A DNA stretch of 64,000 nt from positions 124,001 to 188,000 of the forward strand of contig NZ_BSDI01000019.1 of assembly GCF_027923225.1 (NCBI RefSeq), written 5' to 3'. The DNA comes from Phytohabitans aurantiacus. GTDB taxonomy: Bacteria; Actinomycetota; Actinomycetes; Mycobacteriales; Micromonosporaceae. Shown here piece after piece: positions 34,518-43,482 of this stretch. Position numbers and translations under genes: made by a program. A model generated the notes under the pieces. That model saw only the letters and a list, made by a program, of their open reading frames with translations. It was not told the origin of the DNA and searched no databases. Each line of letters opens with the position of its first letter. Position 1 is the stretch's first letter.

Positions 34518-35828
34518 GTGCTCGACACCCAGTTTCGGCGGCTGTCCTTCCCCCCGCTGTCGTTCGACCCGGCGACCGGCGTGGCGACCTTCCCCTACGC
34601 GCTCGACGACCTTGCGTTCGTGGAGAAGGTGACGTTCCCGGTGCCGGCGCAGGCGCCACCTGCCGCCTTCGGCAAGGTGCTCACCCTGCTCCACCTCGTC
34701 GCGGGCGTCAGCTACTACAAGGTGGGCGCGCCGCGCGAGATCGTCACGACGACCCCGCTGAGCGAGGGCGCCGCCGCGCTGCTCGACGCCGTCTACACCA
34801 AGGGCATGTCCGAGTACGCCTACCGCAACGACCTGCCGCACGTACTGTCCACACGGATCTCGGCGCCACAGGCTGCCGCTTTGGAAGCACACCCCGTCAC
34901 CGGGCGCCCGCTGTCGGCCGTTGGCGGCGGCAAAGACTCGATCGTCACCCTCGAAGCGCTACGCGAGGGCGGCTTCGACCCGGTCCCGTTCGCGGTCAAC
35001 CCGAACTGGGTGATCGAGTCGGTCTTCGATGCCTCTGGCCTCGCCCCGCTCTCCGCCCGCCGCGCGATCGACCCGCAACTCTTCGAGCTCAACGCGGCCG
35101 GCGCCCTCAACGGCCACATCCCGGTCACCGCGATCAACTCGCTGATCGCCGTGGCGACGGCGGTGCTGCACGGGCTCGGCCCGGTCGTGATGTCGAACGA
35201 ACGCTCCGCCTCCGACCCGAACCTCGTCTGGAACGGGCACGAGATCAACCACCAGTGGTCCAAGGGTGTGGAGGCCGAGGGCCTGCTCCGGGACGCCCTC
35301 GCCGCACACGCGGGACTGGCCGACGCGTACTTCTCGTTGCTGCGCCCGCTGTCCGAGCTGCACATCGCGAAGCTGTTCGCGCGGCACACCCGGTACGACG
35401 CGGTCGTGACCAGCTGCAACGCGGCCTTCAAGCTGCGCGACCCGAGCGCCCGCTGGTGCGGCCACTGCCCGAAGTGCCGGTTCGTGTTCCTGGCGCTGGC
35501 ACCGTTCCTGCCCCGCCAACGCCTCGTCGACATCTTCAGCGCCGACCTGCTGGCCGACCCGACCCAGCTCCCCGGGTACCGCGAACTGCTCGGCCTCGAC
35601 GGTCACAAGCCCTTCGAGTGCGTCGGCGAGGTCGAGGAGTCGGTAGTGGCGCTCTCGCTACTGCGCGACTCCGACGACTGGCGCGACGCGCCGGTGGTGG
35701 TCGCGCTGTCCGCGGAGGTCCCCGCGGAAGCCTGGGCCACGGCCGCGACCTCCGACGCTTTCACCCCGAGCGCCTCCGCGTTCATCCCCGAGCCCTACAT
35801 GATCAGGGCGTCCCTCAAGTCGCTCTAA
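34518..35828 (+). CDS. murL: UDP-N-acetylmuramoyl-L-alanyl-L-glutamate epimerase (MurL)
   Basis: 436 residues. The combination AVGGGKDSIVTLEAL (PP-loop-like ATP site), VMSNERSASDPNLVWNG and the cysteine pair in WCGHCPKCRFVFLAL is the signature I associate with MurL, the ATP-dependent epimerase that converts the terminal L-Glu of UDP-MurNAc-L-Ala-L-Glu to D-Glu, first described in Xanthomonas. With murD2 it would bypass a glutamate racemase route. Start at GTG 34518 (TTG 34512 possible). The natural reading frame enters repeat copy e and ends at a TAA in its loop, giving a repeat-encoded tail MIRASLKSL. Confidence 0.85.
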   Translation: MLDTQFRRLSFPPLSFDPATGVATFPYALDDLAFVEKVTFPVPAQAPPAAFGKVLTLLHLVAGVSYYKVGAPREIVTTTPLSEGAAALLDAVYTKGMSEYAYRNDLPHVLSTRISAPQAAALEAHPVTGRPLSAVGGGKDSIVTLEALREGGFDPVPFAVNPNWVIESVFDASGLAPLSARRAIDPQLFELNAAGALNGHIPVTAINSLIAVATAVLHGLGPVVMSNERSASDPNLVWNGHEINHQWSKGVEAEGLLRDALAAHAGLADAYFSLLRPLSELHIAKLFARHTRYDAVVTSCNAAFKLRDPSARWCGHCPKCRFVFLALAPFLPRQRLVDIFSADLLADPTQLPGYRELLGLDGHKPFECVGEVEESVVALSLLRDSDDWRDAPVVVALSAEVPAEAWATAATSDAFTPSASAFIPEPYMIRASLKSL

Positions 35829-35852
35829 CGACTTGAGGGACGCCCTGATCAC
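35799..35852. repeat. Family 1 palindromic element, copy e
   Basis: 54 bp, left arm beginning ATGATCAGGG (A in place of G), loop CTCTAA. The murL frame reads ATG ATC through the left arm and stops at TAA (35826-35828) in the loop. The facing gene's stop is at 35867, just outside. Confidence 0.9.
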
Positions 35853-35866
35853 GGGAAGTGGGTGAG

Positions 35867-37069
35867 CTAGCCGGCGGACGCGTCCAGCGTGGCTAGAGCT
35901 TCGGGGGCGGCTTTGCCGTTGCGTTCGCGTTGGGGGAAGTCGCCCACCGGGACGCGGGCCACGACCTGGGCGGTCGCGTACGAGATGACGGCCACCTCGT
36001 CTTCGCCGCTCAGCGAGACGTAGCAGTACCTGCCGTCCGCGCTGGTCTGTGACCAGTACGGGATGTCGCCCAGGGGGATGATCCGGTCGGTGGTCAGCCC
36101 GGGACGGGACACGATCGCCGCGTAGTCGTCGATCGTGCCGGCGATGCACAGCTTCGCGCTGTCACCCGACATCGCCATCCCATGGTGCGCCGAGTTGCCC
36201 GGGTAGTCGTCGGGGCTGATCGACGCGCCGTCCGACCCGTAGGGCATGGTGACGGTCCGCACGATCCGCCCGGCCACGAGGTCGTACTCGATGAAGCCGT
36301 TCAGGTACGACAGCTGGGCGTACATCGTCTTGTTGTCGGCGGTGAACACGGCTGGCCGTACGCCGTGGTCGAAGTTGTAGACCCGGGTGACCTTGAACGT
36401 CGCCGGGTCGACGACGGTGAGCTGCTTGGCGCCCTTGGCCCACTCCATCCACTGTGGAAGCGAGACGGTGCCGATGCTGGAGTTGTACAGCTTGGTACCG
36501 TCGGGCGAGTAGTCGTTGGCGTGGGGGTACGAGCCGGTGGGGAACTCGGCGACCTCAGTGCCGGTACGCGCGTCGACCACCTGCGCCTTGTTGACGGTGG
36601 TGTCCGACACGATGAGCTTGGTGCCGTCGGGCGACATCGCCATGTGGTCGGCGTGATAGCCCTCCAGCTTGAAGCGCCACAGCTGCCGGTGCGTGACCAG
36701 GTCGATGGCCACCACGTCGGGCAGGTTGGCGCGGGAGACGTACATGATCTTCCCGTCCAGCGACAGGAACATGTCGTCGACGAACTTGTCGCCGTTCTGA
36801 CCGCGAACGATCTCGTAGGCGGTGCGCTCGACGAGCGTCATCTCGTCGAGGCGCTGCTGGAGGTCGGGTATGACGTTGAGGGAGCCGAGATTGGCGAAGG
36901 TCTGCTCGTCGATGAAGCTGACTGTGCCGGCGTACGCGTTGCCGACCATCAGCACGTTTCGCAGCGGCGCAGCCGCCTGAGCGGGGCCTACCGCGCCCCC
37001 CAAGAGCGTGCCGCTCAACAGCGCCGGCACAGCCAGCAGAGCCAGTCGTCTTCTCCACGGTGAGCGCAT
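35867..37069 (-). CDS. Secreted YncE/YVTN-type beta-propeller protein
   Basis: 400 residues. Sec-type signal peptide (MRSPWRRRLALLAVPAL... AQA, cleavage near residue 32). The mature chain shows repeated blade motifs of the YVTN/YncE type: GTVSFIDEQTFANLG, MAMSPDGTKLIVSDTTVNKAQVVDARTG, DYSPDGTKLYNSS, LTVVDPATFKVTRVYNF, EDEVAVISYATAQVVARVPVG. Extracellular seven-blade propeller, binding partner unknown. Upstream 59 bases contain TTACCCACTAGTAA, a TTAC...GTAA dyad. Confidence 0.8.
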   Translation of the reverse strand: MRSPWRRRLALLAVPALLSGTLLGGAVGPAQAAAPLRNVLMVGNAYAGTVSFIDEQTFANLGSLNVIPDLQQRLDEMTLVERTAYEIVRGQNGDKFVDDMFLSLDGKIMYVSRANLPDVVAIDLVTHRQLWRFKLEGYHADHMAMSPDGTKLIVSDTTVNKAQVVDARTGTEVAEFPTGSYPHANDYSPDGTKLYNSSIGTVSLPQWMEWAKGAKQLTVVDPATFKVTRVYNFDHGVRPAVFTADNKTMYAQLSYLNGFIEYDLVAGRIVRTVTMPYGSDGASISPDDYPGNSAHHGMAMSGDSAKLCIAGTIDDYAAIVSRPGLTTDRIIPLGDIPYWSQTSADGRYCYVSLSGEDEVAVISYATAQVVARVPVGDFPQRERNGKAAPEALATLDASAG

Positions 37070-37128
37070 CGGGCGTCCTTTCGACCGCGAATGTTACCCA
37101 CTAGTAAAAATGACGATCTGGAAAAGCG

Positions 37129-38739
37129 TCAATGTTTCATGTTTGACTCGCGGACGGCTTCCAGTGCCAGCAGGGCCACATGCAGCGATAGACAGGACTC
37201 GACGGAGTCAAGATCCACTCGGAGGATGCGGGAGATGCGGGCCAGCCGCTCGTACAGGGCTGGGCGGGACAGGTGCGTCGCCGCGGCGGCCGCCGACTTG
37301 TTCCGCCCGCTGTCCAGGTACGCCCGCAGGGTGCCCAGCAGCTGCTCCTTCGGGTGCCGCGCGTCGTACGCCAGCAGCCCGCCCAGTTCACGCTCCACGA
37401 AGGTCTGTAGGCGCGGCTCGTCACGCAGCAGGTGCAGAAGGCCGGCCAGCCCCACGTGCGGGAGCCGGAAGACCGCGACGTCCCGCCGGTCGTGGCGAGC
37501 CGCGTCGGCCACCTGCCGGGCCTCGACGAGCGACCGCCGGGCGTCCCGCAGCTCCTCGACCCGCGATCCGGCGGCCACGATGACCGGCGGTGCCGCGGCA
37601 CCGCGTACCCGATCAAGCGCGACGGCGAACGCGGACAGTGCACGCTCCTCGTCACCGCGCAGCGCGACCAGCGCGCCCACGGCCGCTTCGTCCAGCGCGG
37701 AGGTCAGCCCGGTCAGCGACGCCTCGCGCAGCGCCTGGCCGACCGCCTCGGACAGGTCGCGCAGCCGCGCGGGCGGCACCGGCTCGTCGAGGCGGTGCCG
37801 CACCACGACCCCGACCAGCGGGTGGCGCTCCAGCGGCACGCCGAGCGCCCGCGCCCGCAGGGCGACCTCGTCGACCGGCCGGCTGTGGTCGAGCAGGACG
37901 GTGAGCAGCGTGCGGTGCGCCTGGCGTTCGAGGCTCTCGGCGTCGCGGCGGATCAGCCGACCCAGCGCGAGCGTCGAAGCGGCCCGCTCCAGCAGGATCG
38001 ACAGCCGCGTTGGCGGCGCCTCGGCACCGGGCCAGCGCAGCAGCAGCCGGCCCCAGTCCTGCCCGCGCGCGCCGACGGTCGTGACCAGCCAACCGGCGTC
38101 GTACGCGGTACGGCCGGCCGGCTGGATGCGCCGCGAGTGCTGCTCCCACCCGTCGAGCAGCAGTTCGGCGCTATCGCCAGCGGTGTCGTACGCGAGCACC
38201 TGGCGGGACAGGTTCTCCAGCACCACCGGGCAGCCGGACAGCTCGGCCGCCTGGTGCAGGACCTCGGTCGGCTCGGCACCCTCGACGGACAGCTCGGTGA
38301 AGCGCTGGTGGATCTCCTCGGTCGCGCGCAGCTCGGTGAGCTGGGCGTCGACGATCAACGCGTGCACCGCCTCGGTGATCCGCACGAACGGCGTGGCGCG
38401 GCGCAACTCGATCAGCGGCAACCCGCGCCGTTCGGCCGCGGCTGCCATCACCTTGGGGACGCTACCGCTGTACCGCCGGCCAAGCTCCACGACCAGGCCC
38501 GCGACGCCGACGCCGGCCAGGTCCGCGATGAACGCGCGCAGCCCTTCGTCGTCGGCCGGCAGGCCGATGCCGGTGGTGAGCACCAGCTCACCGCCGCGCA
38601 GCAGCGTCGCGATGTCGGGCACCTCGGCCACGTGCACCCACCGCACCGGCCGATCCAGCGCGGAGCCGGCGGCCACGACACGCGGTTCGCCGTGCCGCAC
38701 CGGGTCCAGCGCGATGACCTCACGCACGGTAGGAAACAC
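37129..38739 (-). CDS. PucR family transcriptional regulator
   Basis: 536 residues in PucR order: an N-terminal purine-catabolism-type PucR domain (VVAAGSALDRPVRWVHVAEVPDIATLLRGGELVLTTG), a GGDEF-like central region, and a C-terminal helix-turn-helix of the PucR/CdaR type (EQLLGTLRAYLDSGRNKSAAAAATHLSRPALYERLARI). Such regulators control purine, amino acid or polyamine catabolism. GTG start at 38739, four bases after the methyltransferase gene, so probably in one operon with it. Targets unknown; the divergently placed region is short, and the next gene on the same strand is the beta-propeller. Confidence 0.88.
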   Translation of the reverse strand: MFPTVREVIALDPVRHGEPRVVAAGSALDRPVRWVHVAEVPDIATLLRGGELVLTTGIGLPADDEGLRAFIADLAGVGVAGLVVELGRRYSGSVPKVMAAAAERRGLPLIELRRATPFVRITEAVHALIVDAQLTELRATEEIHQRFTELSVEGAEPTEVLHQAAELSGCPVVLENLSRQVLAYDTAGDSAELLLDGWEQHSRRIQPAGRTAYDAGWLVTTVGARGQDWGRLLLRWPGAEAPPTRLSILLERAASTLALGRLIRRDAESLERQAHRTLLTVLLDHSRPVDEVALRARALGVPLERHPLVGVVVRHRLDEPVPPARLRDLSEAVGQALREASLTGLTSALDEAAVGALVALRGDEERALSAFAVALDRVRGAAAPPVIVAAGSRVEELRDARRSLVEARQVADAARHDRRDVAVFRLPHVGLAGLLHLLRDEPRLQTFVERELGGLLAYDARHPKEQLLGTLRAYLDSGRNKSAAAAATHLSRPALYERLARISRILRVDLDSVESCLSLHVALLALEAVRESNMKH

Positions 38740-38743
38740 GTGA

Positions 38744-39535
38744 TCAGTCTTCCCGACCCAGTTCCCAGAACGCGACCGCGGCGGCCGCGGCCACGTTCAG
38801 GGAGTCGACGCCGCGCCGCATCGGGATCACCACGCGCGCGTCGCTGGCCTCCATCGCGCGCCGGGTCAGCCCGGCGCCCTCCGCGCCGAAGAGCAGCGCC
38901 GCCCGCGCGCGCTGGTCGTGAGTCAGTCGCTGGATGGGTACCGCGTCCGGCGCGGGCGTCAGCGCCAGCAGCGTGAACCCGCTCTCCCGCACCAGCTCCA
39001 GCGCGTCCGGCCACGGCGACAGGGTCGCGTACGGCACCGCGAACACCTCGCCCATGCTGACCCGGACGCTGCGCCGGTACAGCGGGTCGGCGCAGGTGGG
39101 CGAGAGCAGCACCGCGTCGACGCCGAGCGCCGCGGCGCCCCGGAAGATCGCCCCGAGGTTGGTGTGGTTGTTGACGTCTTCGAGAACCACGACCCGGCGC
39201 GCCGCCGCGAGCACATCGGCCGCCGCCGGCGCCGCACGCCGGTGAAAAGACGCCAGCATGCCACGGTGTACGTGGAACCCGGTCACCTTCTCCAGCACGT
39301 CCTGGCTCGCGGCGTAGACCGGGGCGTCGCCGAGGTCGGCGATCTGCCCGACGCGTTTCTCGTCGACCAGGTAGGACCTCGGCTGGTACCCGGCTCGCAG
39401 CGCGCGCCGCAGCACCAGCTCGCCCTCGGCGATGAAGAGCCCGTGCGGCGGCTCCCAGCGGGTGCGCAGCTCGACGTCGGTGAGCGCGCGATAGTCGGCG
39501 ATCCGCTCGTCGTGCGGATCGGTAATCAGCTCCAC
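38744..39535 (-). CDS. TrmH/SpoU family RNA 2'-O-methyltransferase
   Basis: 263 residues with the SPOUT knot motifs: NNHTNLGAIFRGAAALG (motif 1, Asn and Arg), LLFGAEGAGLT (motif 2) and IPMRRGVDSLNVAAAAAVAFWE (motif 3). An N-terminal SpoU substrate-binding-like region precedes the catalytic domain. It should transfer a methyl group from S-adenosylmethionine to a ribose 2'-OH of rRNA or tRNA; the exact site is not predictable. GTG start, 19 bases after a membrane protein gene. Confidence 0.9.
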   Translation of the reverse strand: MELITDPHDERIADYRALTDVELRTRWEPPHGLFIAEGELVLRRALRAGYQPRSYLVDEKRVGQIADLGDAPVYAASQDVLEKVTGFHVHRGMLASFHRRAAPAAADVLAAARRVVVLEDVNNHTNLGAIFRGAAALGVDAVLLSPTCADPLYRRSVRVSMGEVFAVPYATLSPWPDALELVRESGFTLLALTPAPDAVPIQRLTHDQRARAALLFGAEGAGLTRRAMEASDARVVIPMRRGVDSLNVAAAAAVAFWELGRED

Positions 39536-39554
39536 ACGGGGATTCTCCCCTGGG

Positions 39555-40316
39555 TCAGTGGGTCAGGGGGTGGACGGCGGCGCGGGCGGCCACCGCGCGG
39601 GCGCCGGTCGCCGCGGCCGCCTCGGCGGAGGCGCCGCGGCGCGGGGCCGGCACGAGGTGGCCAGCGCTCCAGGCCATCCCGATGCCGGCGGCCAGCACGA
39701 AGATCGCCCCAACCGTCTGGAGCGGACCGACCAGCAGCCCGCCCACGCCCAGCATCGGGCCGGCCACCATCAGCATCAGGCCGTCCGCCTTGGAAAACAG
39801 CTTCGAGCGGGCCACCGCCCAGCCGGCGAGCACCCAGCCGAGGCTGTAGACGCCGGCACCCGCCAGCGCGAGGCGGCGCGCGTCCCAGTCGTACACCGCC
39901 GTGTCGGGCGGCAGCGCGGCGAACGGGAGCAGCAGCGCGATACCCGTCAGGCCGATCAGGAGCCCGGCCGCCGCGCTGCGCCGGCTCCGCGCGGCCGCGA
40001 GCAGGCAGGCGATGGCGAGCAGCGCCACCACCCCGAGCCAGGTCGCCACCACCCAGCCGATCAGGTGCGGGAGCCGGCCGTTGGCCAGGTACGGCGCCGG
40101 TCCGCCGCCGTCCATCCGGCCGAACGTGACCCCGCCGAAGACCACCGCGTACGCGGGAAGTGTCCACATGAGCACGCGGCCGAGACGGCGTACCGACCAC
40201 GCCCACGTCACGTTGGTGGGCGGGCCGTCGGATGTATGTGGTTCGGATGTATGTGGTGCGGTGCGGTGTGCCTTCGTCGGACCGGCCGGGCGGGTGAATT
40301 TCGCCGTTTTAGTCAT
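39555..40316 (-). CDS. Uncharacterised multi-pass membrane protein
   Basis: 253 residues from MTKTAKFTRP (40316). A hydrophilic N-terminal 40 residues rich in Pro/Thr/His is followed by about six hydrophobic segments (for example LIGWVVATWLGVVALLAIACLLAA and GLLIGLTGIALLLPF) and an Ala/Arg-rich tail. I do not recognise a family. First gene of a likely operon with the TrmH-type methyltransferase and PucR regulator. Confidence 0.65.
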   Translation of the reverse strand: MTKTAKFTRPAGPTKAHRTAPHTSEPHTSDGPPTNVTWAWSVRRLGRVLMWTLPAYAVVFGGVTFGRMDGGGPAPYLANGRLPHLIGWVVATWLGVVALLAIACLLAAARSRRSAAAGLLIGLTGIALLLPFAALPPDTAVYDWDARRLALAGAGVYSLGWVLAGWAVARSKLFSKADGLMLMVAGPMLGVGGLLVGPLQTVGAIFVLAAGIGMAWSAGHLVPAPRRGASAEAAAATGARAVAARAAVHPLTH

Positions 40317-40421
40317 GGGCAGGCAGCCCTTCGCAAGGCCGGAAACGCACCGGCGCCCCGGCACCACCTGATCTGTTGATCGTGGCAGGTGCCGGGGCGC
40401 GATGTGGACGGTTCTAGCTTT

Positions 40422-41525
40422 TCAGGCCTGCTCGCGGGCGGTGCTGTCCTCGGTACCGAGAAGGCTCGACGGCGATACCGGCTCGGGCGCCGGCAGCCCG
40501 CGCGGCGCGCCGCCACCCACCTGCTGTTCGGCTTCCTTCACCTCGTCCTGGATCTCGCGCGCCGCGTCGGCGGCCGCCTGCGCCGCCTCCGCGGCCTCGC
40601 GCTCGACGGCGCCGGCGTCCAGCGAGGCCGCCGGCTTGTCGTCGGCCATGCCCGCCAGGCCACCGAGCGCGCCGCCGAGCCCTTCCAGGGCTCGGGTCAG
40701 CTCAGCGGGTACGACCCAGATCTTGTTCGCCGTGCCGTTGGCGATCTGGGGCAGCGCTTGGAGGTACTGGTACGCGAGCACCTTCTGGCTCGGGTTGGCG
40801 GTGTGGATCGCGTCGAACACGGTGCGGATCGCCTTGGCCTGGCCCTCGGCCTGCAGGATGCGCGACTGCCGATCACCGTCGGCGCGCAGCACGGCGGCCT
40901 GCTTGTCACCCTCGGCGTTCAGGATCTGCGCCTGCTTGTGGCCCTCGGCGGTGAGGATCGTCGCCCGCCGCTCGCGCTCGGCGCGCATCTGCTTCTCCAT
41001 CGAGTCGCGGATGCTCGGCGGCGGCTCGATGGCCTTGATCTCCACCCGGGTCACCTTGACGCCCCAGCGGCCGGTCGTCTCGTCGAGTACGCCCGACAGG
41101 TGCCGGTTGATCTCTTCGCGGCTGGTGAGCGCCTTCTCCAGGTCGAGGGAGCCGATCACGTTACGCAGCGTCGTGACGGTGAGCTGCTCGATGGCCTGCA
41201 GGAAGTTGGCGATCTCGTACGTCGCCTTCACCGGGTCGATCACCTTGAAGTACAGGACGGTGTCGATCGAGACCACGAGGTTGTCCGAGGTGATCACCGG
41301 CTGCGGCGGGAAGCTGACCACCTGCTCACGCAGGTCGACCTTCGTGCGTACCGAGTCGACGAACGGCACCAGCACGTTGAGGCCAGGCCGCAGCGTCCGC
41401 TGGTACTTGCCGAGCCGCTCAACCACGAAGTTGCGCTGCTGCGGCACGATCCGCACCGCTCTGATCAACGTAATAGCCACAAAGAGTGCGACCACCGCGA
41501 CGATGACCGCGATCACTAATTCCAT
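40422..41525 (-). CDS. SPFH/band-7 domain protein (stomatin/QmcA-like)
   Basis: 367 residues. One N-terminal membrane anchor (residues 3-25) is followed by a band-7 domain (RIVPQQRNFVVERLGKYQRTLRPGLNVLVPF; VDLREQVVSFPPQPVITSDN), then a long Ala/Glu/Lys-rich coiled coil (RRATILTAEGHKQAQILNAEG) and an acidic, Pro-rich tail. Such proteins oligomerise into membrane scaffolds. The NfeD-type gene 30 bases upstream is its usual partner. Confidence 0.92.
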   Translation of the reverse strand: MELVIAVIVAVVALFVAITLIRAVRIVPQQRNFVVERLGKYQRTLRPGLNVLVPFVDSVRTKVDLREQVVSFPPQPVITSDNLVVSIDTVLYFKVIDPVKATYEIANFLQAIEQLTVTTLRNVIGSLDLEKALTSREEINRHLSGVLDETTGRWGVKVTRVEIKAIEPPPSIRDSMEKQMRAERERRATILTAEGHKQAQILNAEGDKQAAVLRADGDRQSRILQAEGQAKAIRTVFDAIHTANPSQKVLAYQYLQALPQIANGTANKIWVVPAELTRALEGLGGALGGLAGMADDKPAASLDAGAVEREAAEAAQAAADAAREIQDEVKEAEQQVGGGAPRGLPAPEPVSPSSLLGTEDSTAREQA

Positions 41526-41555
41526 GCCCGTGTTCCTTTCCCCGAAGGGCCCCGA

Positions 41556-41993
41556 TCAGATGTCCCGCCACACCATTGCCGTGGCGCCCCGCACCTCTAT
41601 GACCCGCACCCGCTCTCCCGCTTCGAGCACCTGGGTGCCGTCGTACGCGCGAGCGCTCCACAGTTCACCGTCGATCTTGACCAGGCCGTGGTCGGCGTCG
41701 ACCTGCTCCAGTACCAGGCCGGTCGCGCCCTCGATGGCCTCGACTCCCATCGGCGTGTCGCCCGACTCCAGCGCCGACTGCCGGTGTCGCTTGATCACTG
41801 GCCGGACGGCGAGCAAAGCGAGGGCGGACACCACCGCGAAGACGATGGCCTGTACAGCCACGCCAGCTCCGAGCGCCGCGGCGATGGCCGCGGCGAAGGC
41901 GCCCGACGAAAGCATGATCAAGACGAACGTAAACGTGAACATCTCGGCGACCGCGAGCACAACGCCCAGAACGATCCAGAGAACTACATCCAC
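41556..41993 (-). CDS. NfeD family membrane protein
   Basis: 145 residues. Three or so membrane segments (WIVLGVVLAVAEMFTFTFVLIML; AVQAIVFAVVSALALLAV) followed by a C-terminal OB-fold NfeD domain (GATGLVLEQVDADHGLVKIDGELWSARA). Short NfeD proteins pair with SPFH proteins in membrane organisation. GTG start at 41993. Likely first gene of a two-gene operon. Confidence 0.9.
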   Translation of the reverse strand: MDVVLWIVLGVVLAVAEMFTFTFVLIMLSSGAFAAAIAAALGAGVAVQAIVFAVVSALALLAVRPVIKRHRQSALESGDTPMGVEAIEGATGLVLEQVDADHGLVKIDGELWSARAYDGTQVLEAGERVRVIEVRGATAMVWRDI

Positions 41994-42090
41994 ACCACGA
42001 TCGTGTCACGCTCGCGCACGTACAGCGAGCAGCGGAACGGTAACGTCGGCGGTCCGAGCGCGTTGACTCCTATCAGGGAGGTTTTCAATC

Positions 42091-43410
42091 GTGTCGTTGC
42101 TGCCTTCGTTGCTGCCCGCGACCGCCCGTCAGGTCGACGTGCTCGTGGCCGAGGCCCAGGCGGCCGGGCGGGCGCCGTCGCTGGTGGCGGGCGTGGTGCG
42201 GGACGGGAAGCTGGAGCACTTCACCGGCGCCGGCGAGCACCCGCACCCCGACGCCGGGGTGCAGTACCGCATCGGCTCGATCTCCAAGACCATGACCGCC
42301 ACCCTGGTCATGCAGCTGCGCGACGAGGGCCGGCTCGCGCTCGACGACCTGCTGTACCGGCACCTGCCCGGCACGCCCGTCGGCGGCGTGACGCTGCGCC
42401 AGCTGCTCGGGCACGCCGCCGGTCTCCAGCGCGAGCCGGACAGCCCCGGGTGGTGGGAGCGCACCGAGGGCAGCGACGTCGACACGCTGCTGGCCGGGCT
42501 GACCGCCGACAAGCTCGCTTTCCCGCCGCACCGCACGTACCACTACTCCAACCTGGCGTACGGGCTGCTCGGCGCGGTGCTGGAACGCATCACCGGGCGG
42601 CGTTGGATCGAGCTGCTCACCGACCGGCTGCTCGGGCCGCTCGGCATGAACCGCACCACGTACCACCCGGAGGAGCCGTTCGCGCGCGGGTACGTCGTGC
42701 ACCCGTGGCACGGCACGCTGCACGAGGAGCCGCGCACCGACACCGGTGCCATGGCGCCCGCAGGGCAGCTCTGGTCGACGGCGACCGACCTGGCCAAGTG
42801 GGCCGCGTTCCTCGCCGACCCGTCGCCCGACCTGCTCGCCCCCGAGACGCTCACCGAGATGTGCGCGCCGGTCGTGATGAGCGACCTCGACTCGTGGACC
42901 TCCGGCCACGGCCTGGGCCCGGAGCTGTACCGGGTCGGCGAGCGCGTACTGGTCGGGCACGGCGGCTCGATGCCGGGGTACGTGTCCTCGCTGGTCGTGC
43001 ACCGGCCGTCCCGTACGGGCGTGGTGGTCTACGCCAACGCGTACGGTGTACCGCTGGCCGTGGGCCGGTCGATCATCACGACCGTGCTCGACAGCGAGCC
43101 GACCCCGGCCGCGCCCGCCTGGCGGCCGTCGGCGCCGCCGCCTCCCGAGGCGGCCGAGCTGTGCGGGCAGTGGTGGTGGATGGGGCTGGCGCACGAAACG
43201 TCCTGGGACGGTGCCGCAGGTGAGCTGGTGATGGTGCGCGGTGGGCGAACGGCGTGGCGGTTCGCGCCGGCCGGGGCCGATCAGTGGCGTGGCCGGTCGG
43301 GCACCAACGACGGCGAGACGCTACGCGTGCGGCGCGGTGCGAATGGTGCCGTCGAAGCACTAGATATCGCGACATTCGTGTTCAGTCGTGATCCACACCG
43401 GCTTGCCTGA
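42091..43410 (+). CDS. Serine hydrolase of the beta-lactamase/PBP4* fold
   Basis: 439 residues. Catalytic motifs: SISK (SxxK, about residue 68), YSN (YHYSNLAYG) and HGG in VGHGGSMPGYVSS. No clear signal peptide, so probably cytoplasmic; class C beta-lactamase-related esterases and peptidases share this layout. A C-terminal domain of about 100 residues (from about 335) adds a beta-rich module. GTG start with GGGAGG nine bases upstream. Confidence 0.87.
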   Translation: MSLLPSLLPATARQVDVLVAEAQAAGRAPSLVAGVVRDGKLEHFTGAGEHPHPDAGVQYRIGSISKTMTATLVMQLRDEGRLALDDLLYRHLPGTPVGGVTLRQLLGHAAGLQREPDSPGWWERTEGSDVDTLLAGLTADKLAFPPHRTYHYSNLAYGLLGAVLERITGRRWIELLTDRLLGPLGMNRTTYHPEEPFARGYVVHPWHGTLHEEPRTDTGAMAPAGQLWSTATDLAKWAAFLADPSPDLLAPETLTEMCAPVVMSDLDSWTSGHGLGPELYRVGERVLVGHGGSMPGYVSSLVVHRPSRTGVVVYANAYGVPLAVGRSIITTVLDSEPTPAAPAWRPSAPPPPEAAELCGQWWWMGLAHETSWDGAAGELVMVRGGRTAWRFAPAGADQWRGRSGTNDGETLRVRRGANGAVEALDIATFVFSRDPHRLA

Positions 43411-43482
43411 GTTTAAGGCTTTCAGCTGATCCACAGGTTCACCACAGTAACCGTCCAGGGTGGCCCACCATGCTTACGTGGC

